64,000 nucleotides of DNA from Candidatus Rifleibacteriota bacterium (lineage in GTDB: Bacteria > Muiribacteriota > Ozemobacteria > Ozemobacterales > Ozemobacteraceae), in the NCBI GenBank assembly GCA_905236675.1, contig CAJOND010000040.1, positions 1 through 64,000 on the forward strand, written 5' to 3'. Of this stretch, positions 55,410 to 64,000 are shown in pieces. Under the pieces are notes generated by a model. It was not told the DNA's origin and did not search any database. It saw nothing but the letters and a program-made list of their open reading frames with translations. Numbering within the stretch: the stretch's first letter is position 1; each line of letters opens with the position of its first letter. A program made the position numbers and the translations under genes.

Positions 55410-55450
55410 TCAGGTAAAACGCATTAAAGTTTTTAACACGTTTTACCTGA
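55410..55450. promoter_or_regulatory. 41-base perfect dyad between the giant gene and the OmpH-like operon
   Basis: TCAGGTAAAACG (55410-55421) and CGTTTTACCTGA (55439-55450) are perfect inverted repeats of 12 bases. Inside, TTAAA and TTTAA pair again around GTT, leaving only a 2-by-2 mismatch. The giant gene ends 43 bases to the right and the operon promoter begins 16 bases to the left. It could be a terminator, though only the plus strand has a T-rich tract after it, or an operator. Confidence 0.65.
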
Positions 55451-55492
55451 GTTTTATTTTTTAGCGAAAGTAAAGAATATACTCTGTTCTTT

Positions 55493-58400
55493 TTATTTTA
55501 ATACAGCAATTTTCAGAGTAGATTTTACTTTCTTGCCTGTTTCAGGGTTGTTTGCTTCTAATCTAGCAATATAGACACCGTTTGCAACTTTTTTGCCTTT
55601 TTTATTGCACAAATCCCATCTAAGTTCATAGTTTCCATCACCTTTGTCTCTAACATCGTTTTCATCAAAATCAGCAACTTTATGTCCTGCAACATCGTAT
55701 ATTTTCACTCTGATATTGCAATTGACTCCTGTACTATTAGTTCTGATTCTAATTGTGACATTATTGCGTGCGGGATTCGGGTATTGAATTATTTGCTTAA
55801 ATTCGAAAGGTAGAACGAGAGCGAATCTCATACTTCCTGTTGTGGTGGAATTTCCTGTACGGTCTTTGGCAATAATTGTCAGGTCATGATTACCATTTAT
55901 TAATTCCGACAATGATTTGAATTTAAAGTTTCCATCGTTATCGATAGATAGATTTTGTATATTGGAATCAATTTTGGCTTCAAGGCTTGTAGTATCAACT
56001 CCAGAACCAAAATCTTTAATATTACCTATAAATTCTGGTCTGGCGGTTTCAAAGGCTTTAGAAAGATCCATAGATTCATCAAGTTTTATTGTTGGAGCAA
56101 CAGTATCTTGCATAATTGCAAAAATCTGATTGGAAGTAATTCTTGCTTTAATATCTTTTTCTGAAGATATATTGGCAGAAATGAATTTCCAAGAACCATT
56201 CTTTTGATAGAATAAACCAAGACCAGGAGTCTGGCTTGCCGTTTCTGGAACTTTTAGTGCTGCAATTATACCTTTTTTAACCTTTGAAGATTGAATAGAT
56301 ACTTCATAAGCGTTAGTAATCGGCGTAAGTTCAGAATTCGTCGCTTCTTCATCTGAAGAAGTAGCAGAAGCTCTTACACCTCTCATTGTATTGTATTCGT
56401 TTTGCAATGCAGTTTGTATGGTTCCACTGGCATTTTCATCTTTGATAATGGCTCTGCTTAATATTTTCACTGTTGCTTTTGATTTCAAACTGTTTTCTTC
56501 AAATATTAGCCTGAGTTGATCATCAGTAGAAGATAGTCTTGCACTACTGTTTGGAGCAACAGTTGCTATGGCAAAACCGCTTGTACCACTACCTTTATTT
56601 CCACTTAAATCTTCTCCGTCAATTTTTAATGTTCCAGAAGTTCCGTTGGAGGACTTAAGAGAAGCTGCGGCCATAAAGGCTAATGGGTTGGTTGAGTTCT
56701 TTTGCATTGTTAAGGTTTTTGGAGATGCTGTTCCATGAAGAATTGTCAGAGTAGGCTCTCTTATTAATTCTTCATTGCTTACTGCAACAACTATTATGTC
56801 ATTTTCATTCGCAGCATTTGAGAAAGCTGAAATGACAAATTCAGGCGGTGTTACATCTCGTCCTTTAAAGCTGATACCAGTTAAAGAAGTTTCACAAGCA
56901 TTATTTCCTAGTTCGTCTTTGACGCCAGGGGCTTTTACTATGTAAGTATCATTTTCTATGAAAGTTCCTGATGCACAAAGCATAACACTTGAATCGTCCG
57001 ATTGTATTATTACTTTGGATATAGGAATTGTATTTCCAAATGCATCTGTAACTATATAAGAAGATGTATCTTCGGCACTAGTTTTATCTAATATCTGGTC
57101 AAAGTTTATTACTATATCACTTTGAGTGTTAACGTTTTCAAAGCTTGTTCCAGTAATAGCCGGCCCTTTTGTATCAGCATAGAAAATTGCAGAACTAGCT
57201 GTTGTAGTCAATGTAGCACCATATAAGTTTCGTATGTCAGTATTTACAAAAACGGTATAGGAGGCTCCATGTGTCATTCCACTAGAGGTGAAAGTCAAGG
57301 CTCTTTCGTCTTCTATCTGTATATTGCTTATTGTCAATGTTGGAGTGGTTATTATTGGATTTGCTCCTAAAGAAGTTGGTTCTATTGGATGATTTAACCA
57401 TACCTTAACCGTATTTGAACCTGTTTGAACAGCAGGAGGCATAACTTGGAATGGAGAAGTTATAGCTGATGTGGAGGTAGCATTAGTTGATGTATTTCCA
57501 CAAATATCTGAAACTTTGAAAGTATAGTTTCCATCTGTAACTGTATTTCCTGAATTGTCTTTTGCATTCCAGGAAGCTTCTAAGGTCCCAGAATTATCTA
57601 CCAAGTTTAATCTGTTGATTCTTACTCCGCCAGAGTTGTATACATCTACATAATAAGCACCTGTGGCGGTTAGAGGTTCATCTGTTTCCAGAGAAATGAT
57701 AAGGGGTCTTGTTTCATCTGGTGCACAGTATCCTCCAACGGTTATTCCGTTTATTTTTAGCGTATATGTTCCTATAACTGGATTTTGGGTATCTATTATC
57801 ATTTGATATAGATTTTCTGTTCCAGAGGCAGCAAGATTACCAGCCTGGTCTACAAGGCCTATATCGTATTTCCCGTCTTTCATTAAATCGTCTGGATTGC
57901 CTGTATCACGGCTATATTTCCCACGGAATAGTGATTTCCAAATGTTGGAAGAGTATGTCAGTTCATAAGTATCAGTAGATATATTACTTCTTACACGTAG
58001 TTTTGGATTATTAGTTTCAACTATATTCTTGAATATAAATTCAAAACTAGTGTGTCGGTATGGGTTCAGATACACTACTCCAGAGGCAGGGAAGTCTACC
58101 CCACCGTTCATAGATAAATCTGTATAGGTTGGAGCTATGTTGTCAACTTTCCATGTATAACTTGTATAAGAAAGGTCGTTGTTTGTATCAGCTATACGTA
58201 TGATATAAGTGGCTGAACCTGTTACTATCGGATCTGTAGCATTGTCCCAAGTAAAGGTTGCCATTAGGTTTGTATCAACATCTATAGCATGAGAAGCAAC
58301 AAGGATTTCTTGGCTAATTTGATTTACAACTTCTTTTCTGAAGAAATTGACATAAACCTTTGCTGGATCTCCATCAGGTTCTTCAGAAAGAGCAATAGAC

Positions 58401-61400
58401 ATTGTGGCAGCATTTGGATATACATTAAAGCTGAATATATCATCATAATGGAATTCTTCGCCGCTTTCCAAAGTAGCACTTGCTGTGGTTTGCTGATAAG
58501 AGAATGTTTTTATTGAACTAATAATTGGTCCGCCAGATTTTACGGAAATTTCACCGAAATCTGTTTCAACCCGATTACCAGTTAAATCAGTTCCAATAAT
58601 ATGGTATACGTATTTCCCTTGAGGAATCATATTCTGAACAGCGACAGCTGTTTCAAATATAGCGGTATCACTTGCTATAGCTGTAGTTTCTATTCTTACC
58701 AGTCTACAAGGAATCTTATAAGAAGTTGTAGCTAATTCTATATATTGATAAGCTTTGTCAAACAAAGTTTCATCAAATTGTATAGAAAAAGTTGCCATAC
58801 CAGCTTCGCCTGAATTTAAATATAACTGGTCGGTGAGAGTTGCTACCAAAATATTTGGTGGAGTTTTGTCTATTAGAAGAGTTGTACTGGCCATAATTGA
58901 ATTATCTGTAGAAAGGACAGATATATTACCTGCTAAATCTATCGCAGCTAATTTATATGTGCCTTCAGGCAACTCGGTAGCATTTGAATCAAGTTCTCCA
59001 TTATAAATGTAATTATAACTGCCGCTTAAATCCATGCTGTATGTTCTTGTTGCAATTATGTCTGCAGTTGAACTGGAAACACCCAAAACAACAAGTTTTA
59101 TAGCATCACTAGCATTTAAATTAATCGTTGCAGTTAAGCTTCCTAATACGTCTGGATTATAATAGAAGAATAATTCTGTTGTGGCAGTTGATACTCCATC
59201 AAAAGTTAAATTAGTAACTTTAGGTGAGATACTGTCGTAATTAATTACAAAATTATTAGAGTCTGATGCTATGTTGCCAACAGCATCTTTTAATTCTATT
59301 TTGAATGTTCCTGTATATTCTATAGGAGAGGCTATGCTTGTGGTGAAATCACCAAAGAAAGCTTCGTCAACTGTTATTTCTGTAGCTCCACCTGTTAATG
59401 TGTGAGTAGCTATTTGGTTCCCTTCATCATTGTATAGTAGAAGGGTATGATCTAATGCATAAGGCCCTTTACCTGTTGCATATTCTATTGTTAAAGTAGC
59501 TACATAAGGTTCTACTCTAAAGCTAAATGGAGCATTTGTCAGACTTTCGTCACTTATAATAGTTTGTTTTGTTGTAAGAGTTGTTGTAAAAGATGGACTT
59601 TCAGAAATAACTTCTACTTCTCCATAAGTTCCTGTTGCAATGCTGTTTCTAGCAAGATCTTGAGCTCCACCTACAACAATACTAGCTGTACCAACCGGGA
59701 ATTCAATGGAATCAAAGACATTTCCTGTTATATAAGTACATCTTTGATTATCTATCCAGGCTTCAAAGGTTAATGTGGCAACTTCTCCAGAATCCGTTGC
59801 TAATTGAACGATTGGATTTATATTTGTGTTCATTATTTCATCAAATATTACCATGATGGTTGCTGTTTTGCTAACAGTTGAGATTGGGTTATATAATTCA
59901 TCAGAAGCATAAGCAACTGTATTCGGCGGTATACTGTCTACAATTATAGAAATTGATGCTGTATCGTTTATATTCCCAGCTAAATCCGATACTTTTAGAT
60001 TATATTTGCCATCTGTAAATTCTTGACCAAAACTTATAATATATGCAGCAGTAGCTGGAATAGAATAAGTTGTGGTAGCTGTAGAAGAAGCAATCAAAAT
60101 CAAGTCTTTGTTTTCTTCAGTTGTTACTGTGAAAGTGGCAGGATTGCTTGTTGAGTAATACTTTATACCATCTACAATTTGTCCTATATCGCCATCATCA
60201 AAGTTTATAGATGTAATATCTGGTTGGGTTATATCTGTTTCAAAGGTCCATTTTAAATAACCCGTTTCAGGAGTACAATTATATAAGTCATCTATTATTT
60301 TAAATTTGAAAATAGCATCAGCATATGGCACATCATCTGAAACATGCCAAATTGCATAACCTGGGTTTTCTGCAGAAACAGTTATTGTTGCTACATTTTC
60401 GTCAGATTCATTATATACCAGCAATTTATGGGGTGTGTTTACCGGGTCGGTACTATAATCTAATTTGAAGGTTACAGAAGCGGATTCGGCAGAAATGTAC
60501 TTTTGAGGATTGTAAGGTCTATTTTCTAAGGCCTCATCGTATATATCCGGCTGTAAGGTAAGGATTGTTAATCCTATGACGTTAGGTCCTACTGGCTCTA
60601 CATCAGTAGTACAAGTAGCAGGAGTTGAGGTGATAAGATTTCCAGCCAGGTCTTTTGCTTCATAAACCTGGTAAGTGTAGGTTCCCACAGGAATTGTTGC
60701 ATTTATTGGAACCACATTGGTAAATGAAGCTGTCATCATGTCATCGCCCCAACCTATAAATTTCATTTCTATACTTGTATATAGAGTTGTAGTTGCTAAG
60801 TATAAGGTTGGAGGTATTGAAGTATCCATCAATTCTGTGAATTTCACAGTGAAAGTAGCCATTCCTGCTGCTGAATTTGATATTCTGTCTTCAGGACCTG
60901 GTGTTATGCTTTCGATTGTCGGTGGAGTATTATCGACTTTTAGCATTAAAGGAGCTGCATTTGCATGCAAGTTTCCTGCTTCATCAGCCAACATTATTAT
61001 ATACATATCTTCGTTAAGATTTGTGCCTAATATGTCTGTGTATATTGATCCACTAGGATTATTTGTGCTGATAGTCATAGTCGCAACAGTTGACATTGGC
61101 ATTGCATACGAAGCTACAAGCAGATTTAAAGGATTGTTATAATTTCCATTTAATACAGCTCTGAAAGACATATTATCTAAATCAGTTCTGTAATAATAAA
61201 TGCCTTGGCTTAGGGTTGCCGCTCCTGTAAGCGTCATTGTTTGAACATTTGGTGCTATAGTGTAATAATCAATACTTCCTATTACATCTGTTAGATTTTC
61301 GGCTATATCTATTACCTTTACATTAATTGTTGTATTAGTTGTGGGGATTGAGCTAAAGTTACCTACGCTTATTGTTGCTGTAGCATTTACTCCATTTTGA

Positions 61401-64000
61401 ACTATTGTTGCACTACCTATTTGTACATCAGATGCATCATAAAAACACATTGTATGAGGTAAATTATCTGTATTAGCATTTACATATTTGAAGCTTATTT
61501 CTGTATAATCTGGAGAAATGTCAAAGTTAAGAGGTTTATTTACAACAGGATTATTAATATCTATTGTATTTCTTATACTATGTAATTGCATACTGTTAGC
61601 AACAATTTTTGGTATTTCAGATTTTATTAAAGTTAGGGTTGTCGAACTTACAAAAGCGTTATTTGCAAGATCTTGACCGCCTGAAATCTGATATGTCCAA
61701 GTACCATTAATTGTTGATGCTGTAATTGGTTCATCAATAGTAAATATGGCTCTAGTGTTGGTGTTTTCCCATCTGTTAAAAGTAAAACCTATAGTTGTGG
61801 TCCCGGTAGCTAACGCTAAACTAGGTATAGATTCACTATCCATGGTTTCAGAATAATCTACAAAAAAGTCATCTCTTCCTGCTCCCATTAGTCCTATAAG
61901 TTTAAGACCATAATCGGTTACAGTAGGAGCTACGTTGTCTATTATAAAAGCTTCAGAGGCTGTGCTGAATCCTGTTAAAGCCGTTTCACTTCTATCGTTT
62001 ACATTGTATACGTATGAAGCTATCAAAACAGGAGCTTCGTTCCCGAATACATCTTGTAAACCGTAAATACGTAATTCTGCTTCAACACCATTTACATTTT
62101 TTGTAAAGCTTTCTGAAGTTTTAAATGTTGCTATTGTTCTTTCAACATCTCTTACTGTTCTTGTATTCCAACTTACAAATGTTGCTGAAGCAATTCTATC
62201 ACCAGAGGATATTTCAAAAATAGCTGCTGTTGGAACATTAGTTGTTGAGAATGGTATGGTGGTTTCACCAGCTTTAAATTTATCAAGCTCAAAATCAAAA
62301 GTGAAGTTTCCAACATCATCTTTTGTCGGTGGCATATCTGATACTGATACAGCTAGAATAGAAGGCATTACATCAGGAGCAGATTCTACTACATCGACAT
62401 TTCCAGGCGATGTAGGTTTGTATTTAGTGTTACCTATACCCCACATATTTATAAAAGAATTTGCTTCTACTTGAAGTCCCCAGTAGGTTGTACTACTAGT
62501 GTTGTAGTAATTCAATATATTCGCAACATCGTTTTCTGTTAAATTAACTTTTACTGTTGTGCTTGCATATTCATTTAGAGTTGTAGTTATAGAGGCACAT
62601 TCAAGTTGGATTGTTTCATTATTGTTAAGATTAAAAAGTGTTATTTTATTCAAATGAAGATTTGATCCATTTTGATTGGTTATATTCGGCATTCCCATAA
62701 GAGGATCTGTTTCATTTATTGTTCTATAATTATCAGAGAATAACCAGATTCTATCGTTAAACGATAAAGTTAGTCTTGCTGAAACTATATTGATAACAGG
62801 AGTCGGGTCAGACAAAACGTTCAATGCAGGAATTGCTGTGGTACTGCGATTATCAGCTATTACAAAAGGTGATTCAATAGTATATAGTTTTAGATTTTTT
62901 CCAAATACGCTAGATACCATTTTATTAAGTGAAGATTTCTGGGCAAATTTTAAAGTAATATCTGTATTACTTGTTAGTTTATTTGCTATCCAGTCTCGAC
63001 CGCTGTCGCACAGTGTTATTTTCAAAGTTTTACTGTCAGTCCAGGAGCAATTGTCGTTCTTTTGGATAACATACCAAGAGTCATAAGCAACATCTTGAAA
63101 CTCTGTTATATTAGCTGGTTCGTTTATGAATATTACAGCATCAGATGCAACTAATGTAGTTGGATCCATATCCTGAGAGAACTCTATATTGAAAAATATA
63201 CTTTCTGGCCAGTTATGTGTCATAGAAAAACTGACTATTTGAGGTGGTTCTCTCCACGAAGAGTCGGTTAATGTTATTGGAAAAGCGGAATAAGAAGCTA
63301 TCCAGTTCTTGTATAGGTCTGTTGCTGCTGCATTTGTTGTATCTCTCGTTACTTCAATGTAGAGAGGTGAAGAAGCCCATTTAGTTACTTCTTTCCTGCC
63401 ATCTGTTGATAATGTTATTTCTACTTTATAGAAACTGCTTGCATCATCCCAATTAGAAACCAGGGTAACATCGGAAAGATCTAATTTCTTGGTTCCTCCT
63501 AAAGAAAGTGTTTCACTTCCTATTAATGACCATTGACTTTTGTCTCCAATTGTATAGTCTTCTGAGAAAGTTATGATAATTTTTTCTCCATCAAAGGTTG
63601 CATCGGTTATTTCTAGTTCTTTAGTATCAAGTTTAAGTTCATGAGTTGCTTCACAAGTGTATCCAGCTTCGTCAGAAATAGTAATTGGTATAGAAATAAT
63701 AGTGTAGTCTGTTTTTAGATACAAAGCTACATCTAGACCACTTCCTGTATTATTTACAATTGAATTTGTTATGGATGCTAATTTGAAATTATTAGGCCCA
63801 CCTATGCTTGTTAAATCTAATGTGGCAGTTGCTATTATTGCATTATTGTCGAGAGTAGCACTGGCGATAAGAAGGTCCCTGTTGGTCCTGTTTGTTCCTG
63901 ATGCTATATTTAATGTTCCAACCAGGTCATAATCTGGATCAATTGTTAACGAATAACTGGCTATTGTCGGGATAACATTTTTTACAACGAAGCTTGTTAT
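55493..64000 (-). CDS. Giant secreted Ig-like repeat protein, N-terminus outside window
   Basis: At least 2835 codons are open without interruption to the right edge; a TTG at 63724 is internal, not the start. Upstream residues include VIPTIASYSLTIDP and SATLDNNAIIATATLDL. The protein is Thr/Ala/Ser-rich and built of Ig-like modules joined by D-x-x-x-P linkers (VDNTPPTIES, VDSIPPNTVAY, IDKTPPNILVA). Four super-repeats of about 1 kb lie between roughly 57.8 and 61.9 kb. The end carries a FlgD/sorting-like domain with IQYPNPARNNVTIRI and RWDLCNKKGKKVANGVYIARLE. This tail type is common on surface or secreted proteins. It is probably an adhesin or surface-layer-like protein. Confidence 0.85.
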   Translation of the reverse strand: MTSFVVKNVIPTIASYSLTIDPDYDLVGTLNIASGTNRTNRDLLIASATLDNNAIIATATLDLTSIGGPNNFKLASITNSIVNNTGSGLDVALYLKTDYTIISIPITISDEAGYTCEATHELKLDTKELEITDATFDGEKIIITFSEDYTIGDKSQWSLIGSETLSLGGTKKLDLSDVTLVSNWDDASSFYKVEITLSTDGRKEVTKWASSPLYIEVTRDTTNAAATDLYKNWIASYSAFPITLTDSSWREPPQIVSFSMTHNWPESIFFNIEFSQDMDPTTLVASDAVIFINEPANITEFQDVAYDSWYVIQKNDNCSWTDSKTLKITLCDSGRDWIANKLTSNTDITLKFAQKSSLNKMVSSVFGKNLKLYTIESPFVIADNRSTTAIPALNVLSDPTPVINIVSARLTLSFNDRIWLFSDNYRTINETDPLMGMPNITNQNGSNLHLNKITLFNLNNNETIQLECASITTTLNEYASTTVKVNLTENDVANILNYYNTSSTTYWGLQVEANSFINMWGIGNTKYKPTSPGNVDVVESAPDVMPSILAVSVSDMPPTKDDVGNFTFDFELDKFKAGETTIPFSTTNVPTAAIFEISSGDRIASATFVSWNTRTVRDVERTIATFKTSESFTKNVNGVEAELRIYGLQDVFGNEAPVLIASYVYNVNDRSETALTGFSTASEAFIIDNVAPTVTDYGLKLIGLMGAGRDDFFVDYSETMDSESIPSLALATGTTTIGFTFNRWENTNTRAIFTIDEPITASTINGTWTYQISGGQDLANNAFVSSTTLTLIKSEIPKIVANSMQLHSIRNTIDINNPVVNKPLNFDISPDYTEISFKYVNANTDNLPHTMCFYDASDVQIGSATIVQNGVNATATISVGNFSSIPTTNTTINVKVIDIAENLTDVIGSIDYYTIAPNVQTMTLTGAATLSQGIYYYRTDLDNMSFRAVLNGNYNNPLNLLVASYAMPMSTVATMTISTNNPSGSIYTDILGTNLNEDMYIIMLADEAGNLHANAAPLMLKVDNTPPTIESITPGPEDRISNSAAGMATFTVKFTELMDTSIPPTLYLATTTLYTSIEMKFIGWGDDMMTASFTNVVPINATIPVGTYTYQVYEAKDLAGNLITSTPATCTTDVEPVGPNVIGLTILTLQPDIYDEALENRPYNPQKYISAESASVTFKLDYSTDPVNTPHKLLVYNESDENVATITVSAENPGYAIWHVSDDVPYADAIFKFKIIDDLYNCTPETGYLKWTFETDITQPDITSINFDDGDIGQIVDGIKYYSTSNPATFTVTTEENKDLILIASSTATTTYSIPATAAYIISFGQEFTDGKYNLKVSDLAGNINDTASISIIVDSIPPNTVAYASDELYNPISTVSKTATIMVIFDEIMNTNINPIVQLATDSGEVATLTFEAWIDNQRCTYITGNVFDSIEFPVGTASIVVGGAQDLARNSIATGTYGEVEVISESPSFTTTLTTKQTIISDESLTNAPFSFRVEPYVATLTIEYATGKGPYALDHTLLLYNDEGNQIATHTLTGGATEITVDEAFFGDFTTSIASPIEYTGTFKIELKDAVGNIASDSNNFVINYDSISPKVTNLTFDGVSTATTELFFYYNPDVLGSLTATINLNASDAIKLVVLGVSSSTADIIATRTYSMDLSGSYNYIYNGELDSNATELPEGTYKLAAIDLAGNISVLSTDNSIMASTTLLIDKTPPNILVATLTDQLYLNSGEAGMATFSIQFDETLFDKAYQYIELATTSYKIPCRLVRIETTAIASDTAIFETAVAVQNMIPQGKYVYHIIGTDLTGNRVETDFGEISVKSGGPIISSIKTFSYQQTTASATLESGEEFHYDDIFSFNVYPNAATMSIALSEEPDGDPAKVYVNFFRKEVVNQISQEILVASHAIDVDTNLMATFTWDNATDPIVTGSATYIIRIADTNNDLSYTSYTWKVDNIAPTYTDLSMNGGVDFPASGVVYLNPYRHTSFEFIFKNIVETNNPKLRVRSNISTDTYELTYSSNIWKSLFRGKYSRDTGNPDDLMKDGKYDIGLVDQAGNLAASGTENLYQMIIDTQNPVIGTYTLKINGITVGGYCAPDETRPLIISLETDEPLTATGAYYVDVYNSGGVRINRLNLVDNSGTLEASWNAKDNSGNTVTDGNYTFKVSDICGNTSTNATSTSAITSPFQVMPPAVQTGSNTVKVWLNHPIEPTSLGANPIITTPTLTISNIQIEDERALTFTSSGMTHGASYTVFVNTDIRNLYGATLTTTASSAIFYADTKGPAITGTSFENVNTQSDIVINFDQILDKTSAEDTSSYIVTDAFGNTIPISKVIIQSDDSSVMLCASGTFIENDTYIVKAPGVKDELGNNACETSLTGISFKGRDVTPPEFVISAFSNAANENDIIVVAVSNEELIREPTLTILHGTASPKTLTMQKNSTNPLAFMAAASLKSSNGTSGTLKIDGEDLSGNKGSGTSGFAIATVAPNSSARLSSTDDQLRLIFEENSLKSKATVKILSRAIIKDENASGTIQTALQNEYNTMRGVRASATSSDEEATNSELTPITNAYEVSIQSSKVKKGIIAALKVPETASQTPGLGLFYQKNGSWKFISANISSEKDIKARITSNQIFAIMQDTVAPTIKLDESMDLSKAFETARPEFIGNIKDFGSGVDTTSLEAKIDSNIQNLSIDNDGNFKFKSLSELINGNHDLTIIAKDRTGNSTTTGSMRFALVLPFEFKQIIQYPNPARNNVTIRIRTNSTGVNCNIRVKIYDVAGHKVADFDENDVRDKGDGNYELRWDLCNKKGKKVANGVYIARLEANNPETGKKVKSTLKIAVLK

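Noticed and set aside
63722..63724. TTG at 63724 as the start of the giant repeat protein
   Set aside because: The same frame stays open for 92 further codons to the window edge with matching Thr/Ala-rich sequence, so the gene is truncated by the window.

Overview
The window is AT-rich, gene-dense bacterial DNA with Gram-negative-style envelope genes: type II/IV pseudopilins, two PilT-family ATPases, OmpH/Skp-like secreted proteins, a Tim44-like membrane protein and a giant Ig-repeat protein with a FlgD/sorting-like C-terminus. The mix of pseudopilins, PilT paralogues, HEAT/TPR proteins and FlgD-like tails resembles deep-branching phyla such as Riflebacteria (Ozemobacteria) or Elusimicrobia. 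That assignment is inference; the window has no rRNA, tRNA or CRISPR array to test it.

Layout. 0-2.2 kb: three pseudopilins (GspH/J/K-like). 2.2-3.9 kb: the common ACT-domain plus PFL-family pair. 4.0-9.0 kb (minus): chemoreceptor, dGTPase-like HD hydrolase, pyrimidine-nucleoside phosphorylase and two small proteins. 9.1-13.7 kb: an operon of TPR protein, GAF-GGDEF diguanylate cyclase and HEAT protein. 13.75-16.35 kb: three consecutive broken genes: a type I methylase (hsdM) remnant, a secreted SH3-like/propeller-like protein broken at a 7-base tandem repeat, and a frameshifted pseudopilin. 16.4-18 kb: proS behind a consensus promoter whose -10 lies in a palindrome. 18-22.9 kb (minus): pilT, a degenerate pilT paralogue and a HEAT-TPR protein, overlapping by 4 bases each.

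23.7-44.2 kb is the most distinctive part: a surface-polymer locus. It holds pseF (pseudaminic acid activation), PEP mutase and phosphonopyruvate decarboxylase (the first two steps of phosphonate biosynthesis), a metallophosphoesterase, a sugar epimerase/dehydratase, a split nucleotidyltransferase, an orphan Rossmann protein, a C-methyltransferase-like enzyme, a CDP-glycerol-phosphotransferase-like enzyme, an LtaS/sulfatase-like membrane enzyme, and three paralogues joining a YidC/Oxa1-like membrane domain to an alkaline-phosphatase-superfamily domain. One paralogue is a continuous 912-residue protein. The two tandem ones are split at the same place by the same +1 frame change, inside a block of near-identical DNA. 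I infer a system that makes a phosphonate- and pseudaminate-decorated envelope polymer and modifies it outside the membrane.

44.2-49.1 kb: Tim44-like protein, GT39-like membrane glycosyltransferase and the MgtE magnesium channel. 49.1-55.4 kb (minus): lipoprotein, OmpH-like proteins and a second pseudopilin set (PilW/PilV/PilX-like). 55.5 kb to the right edge (minus): a giant secreted repeat protein whose reading frame stays open through the window end, so its N-terminus is outside.
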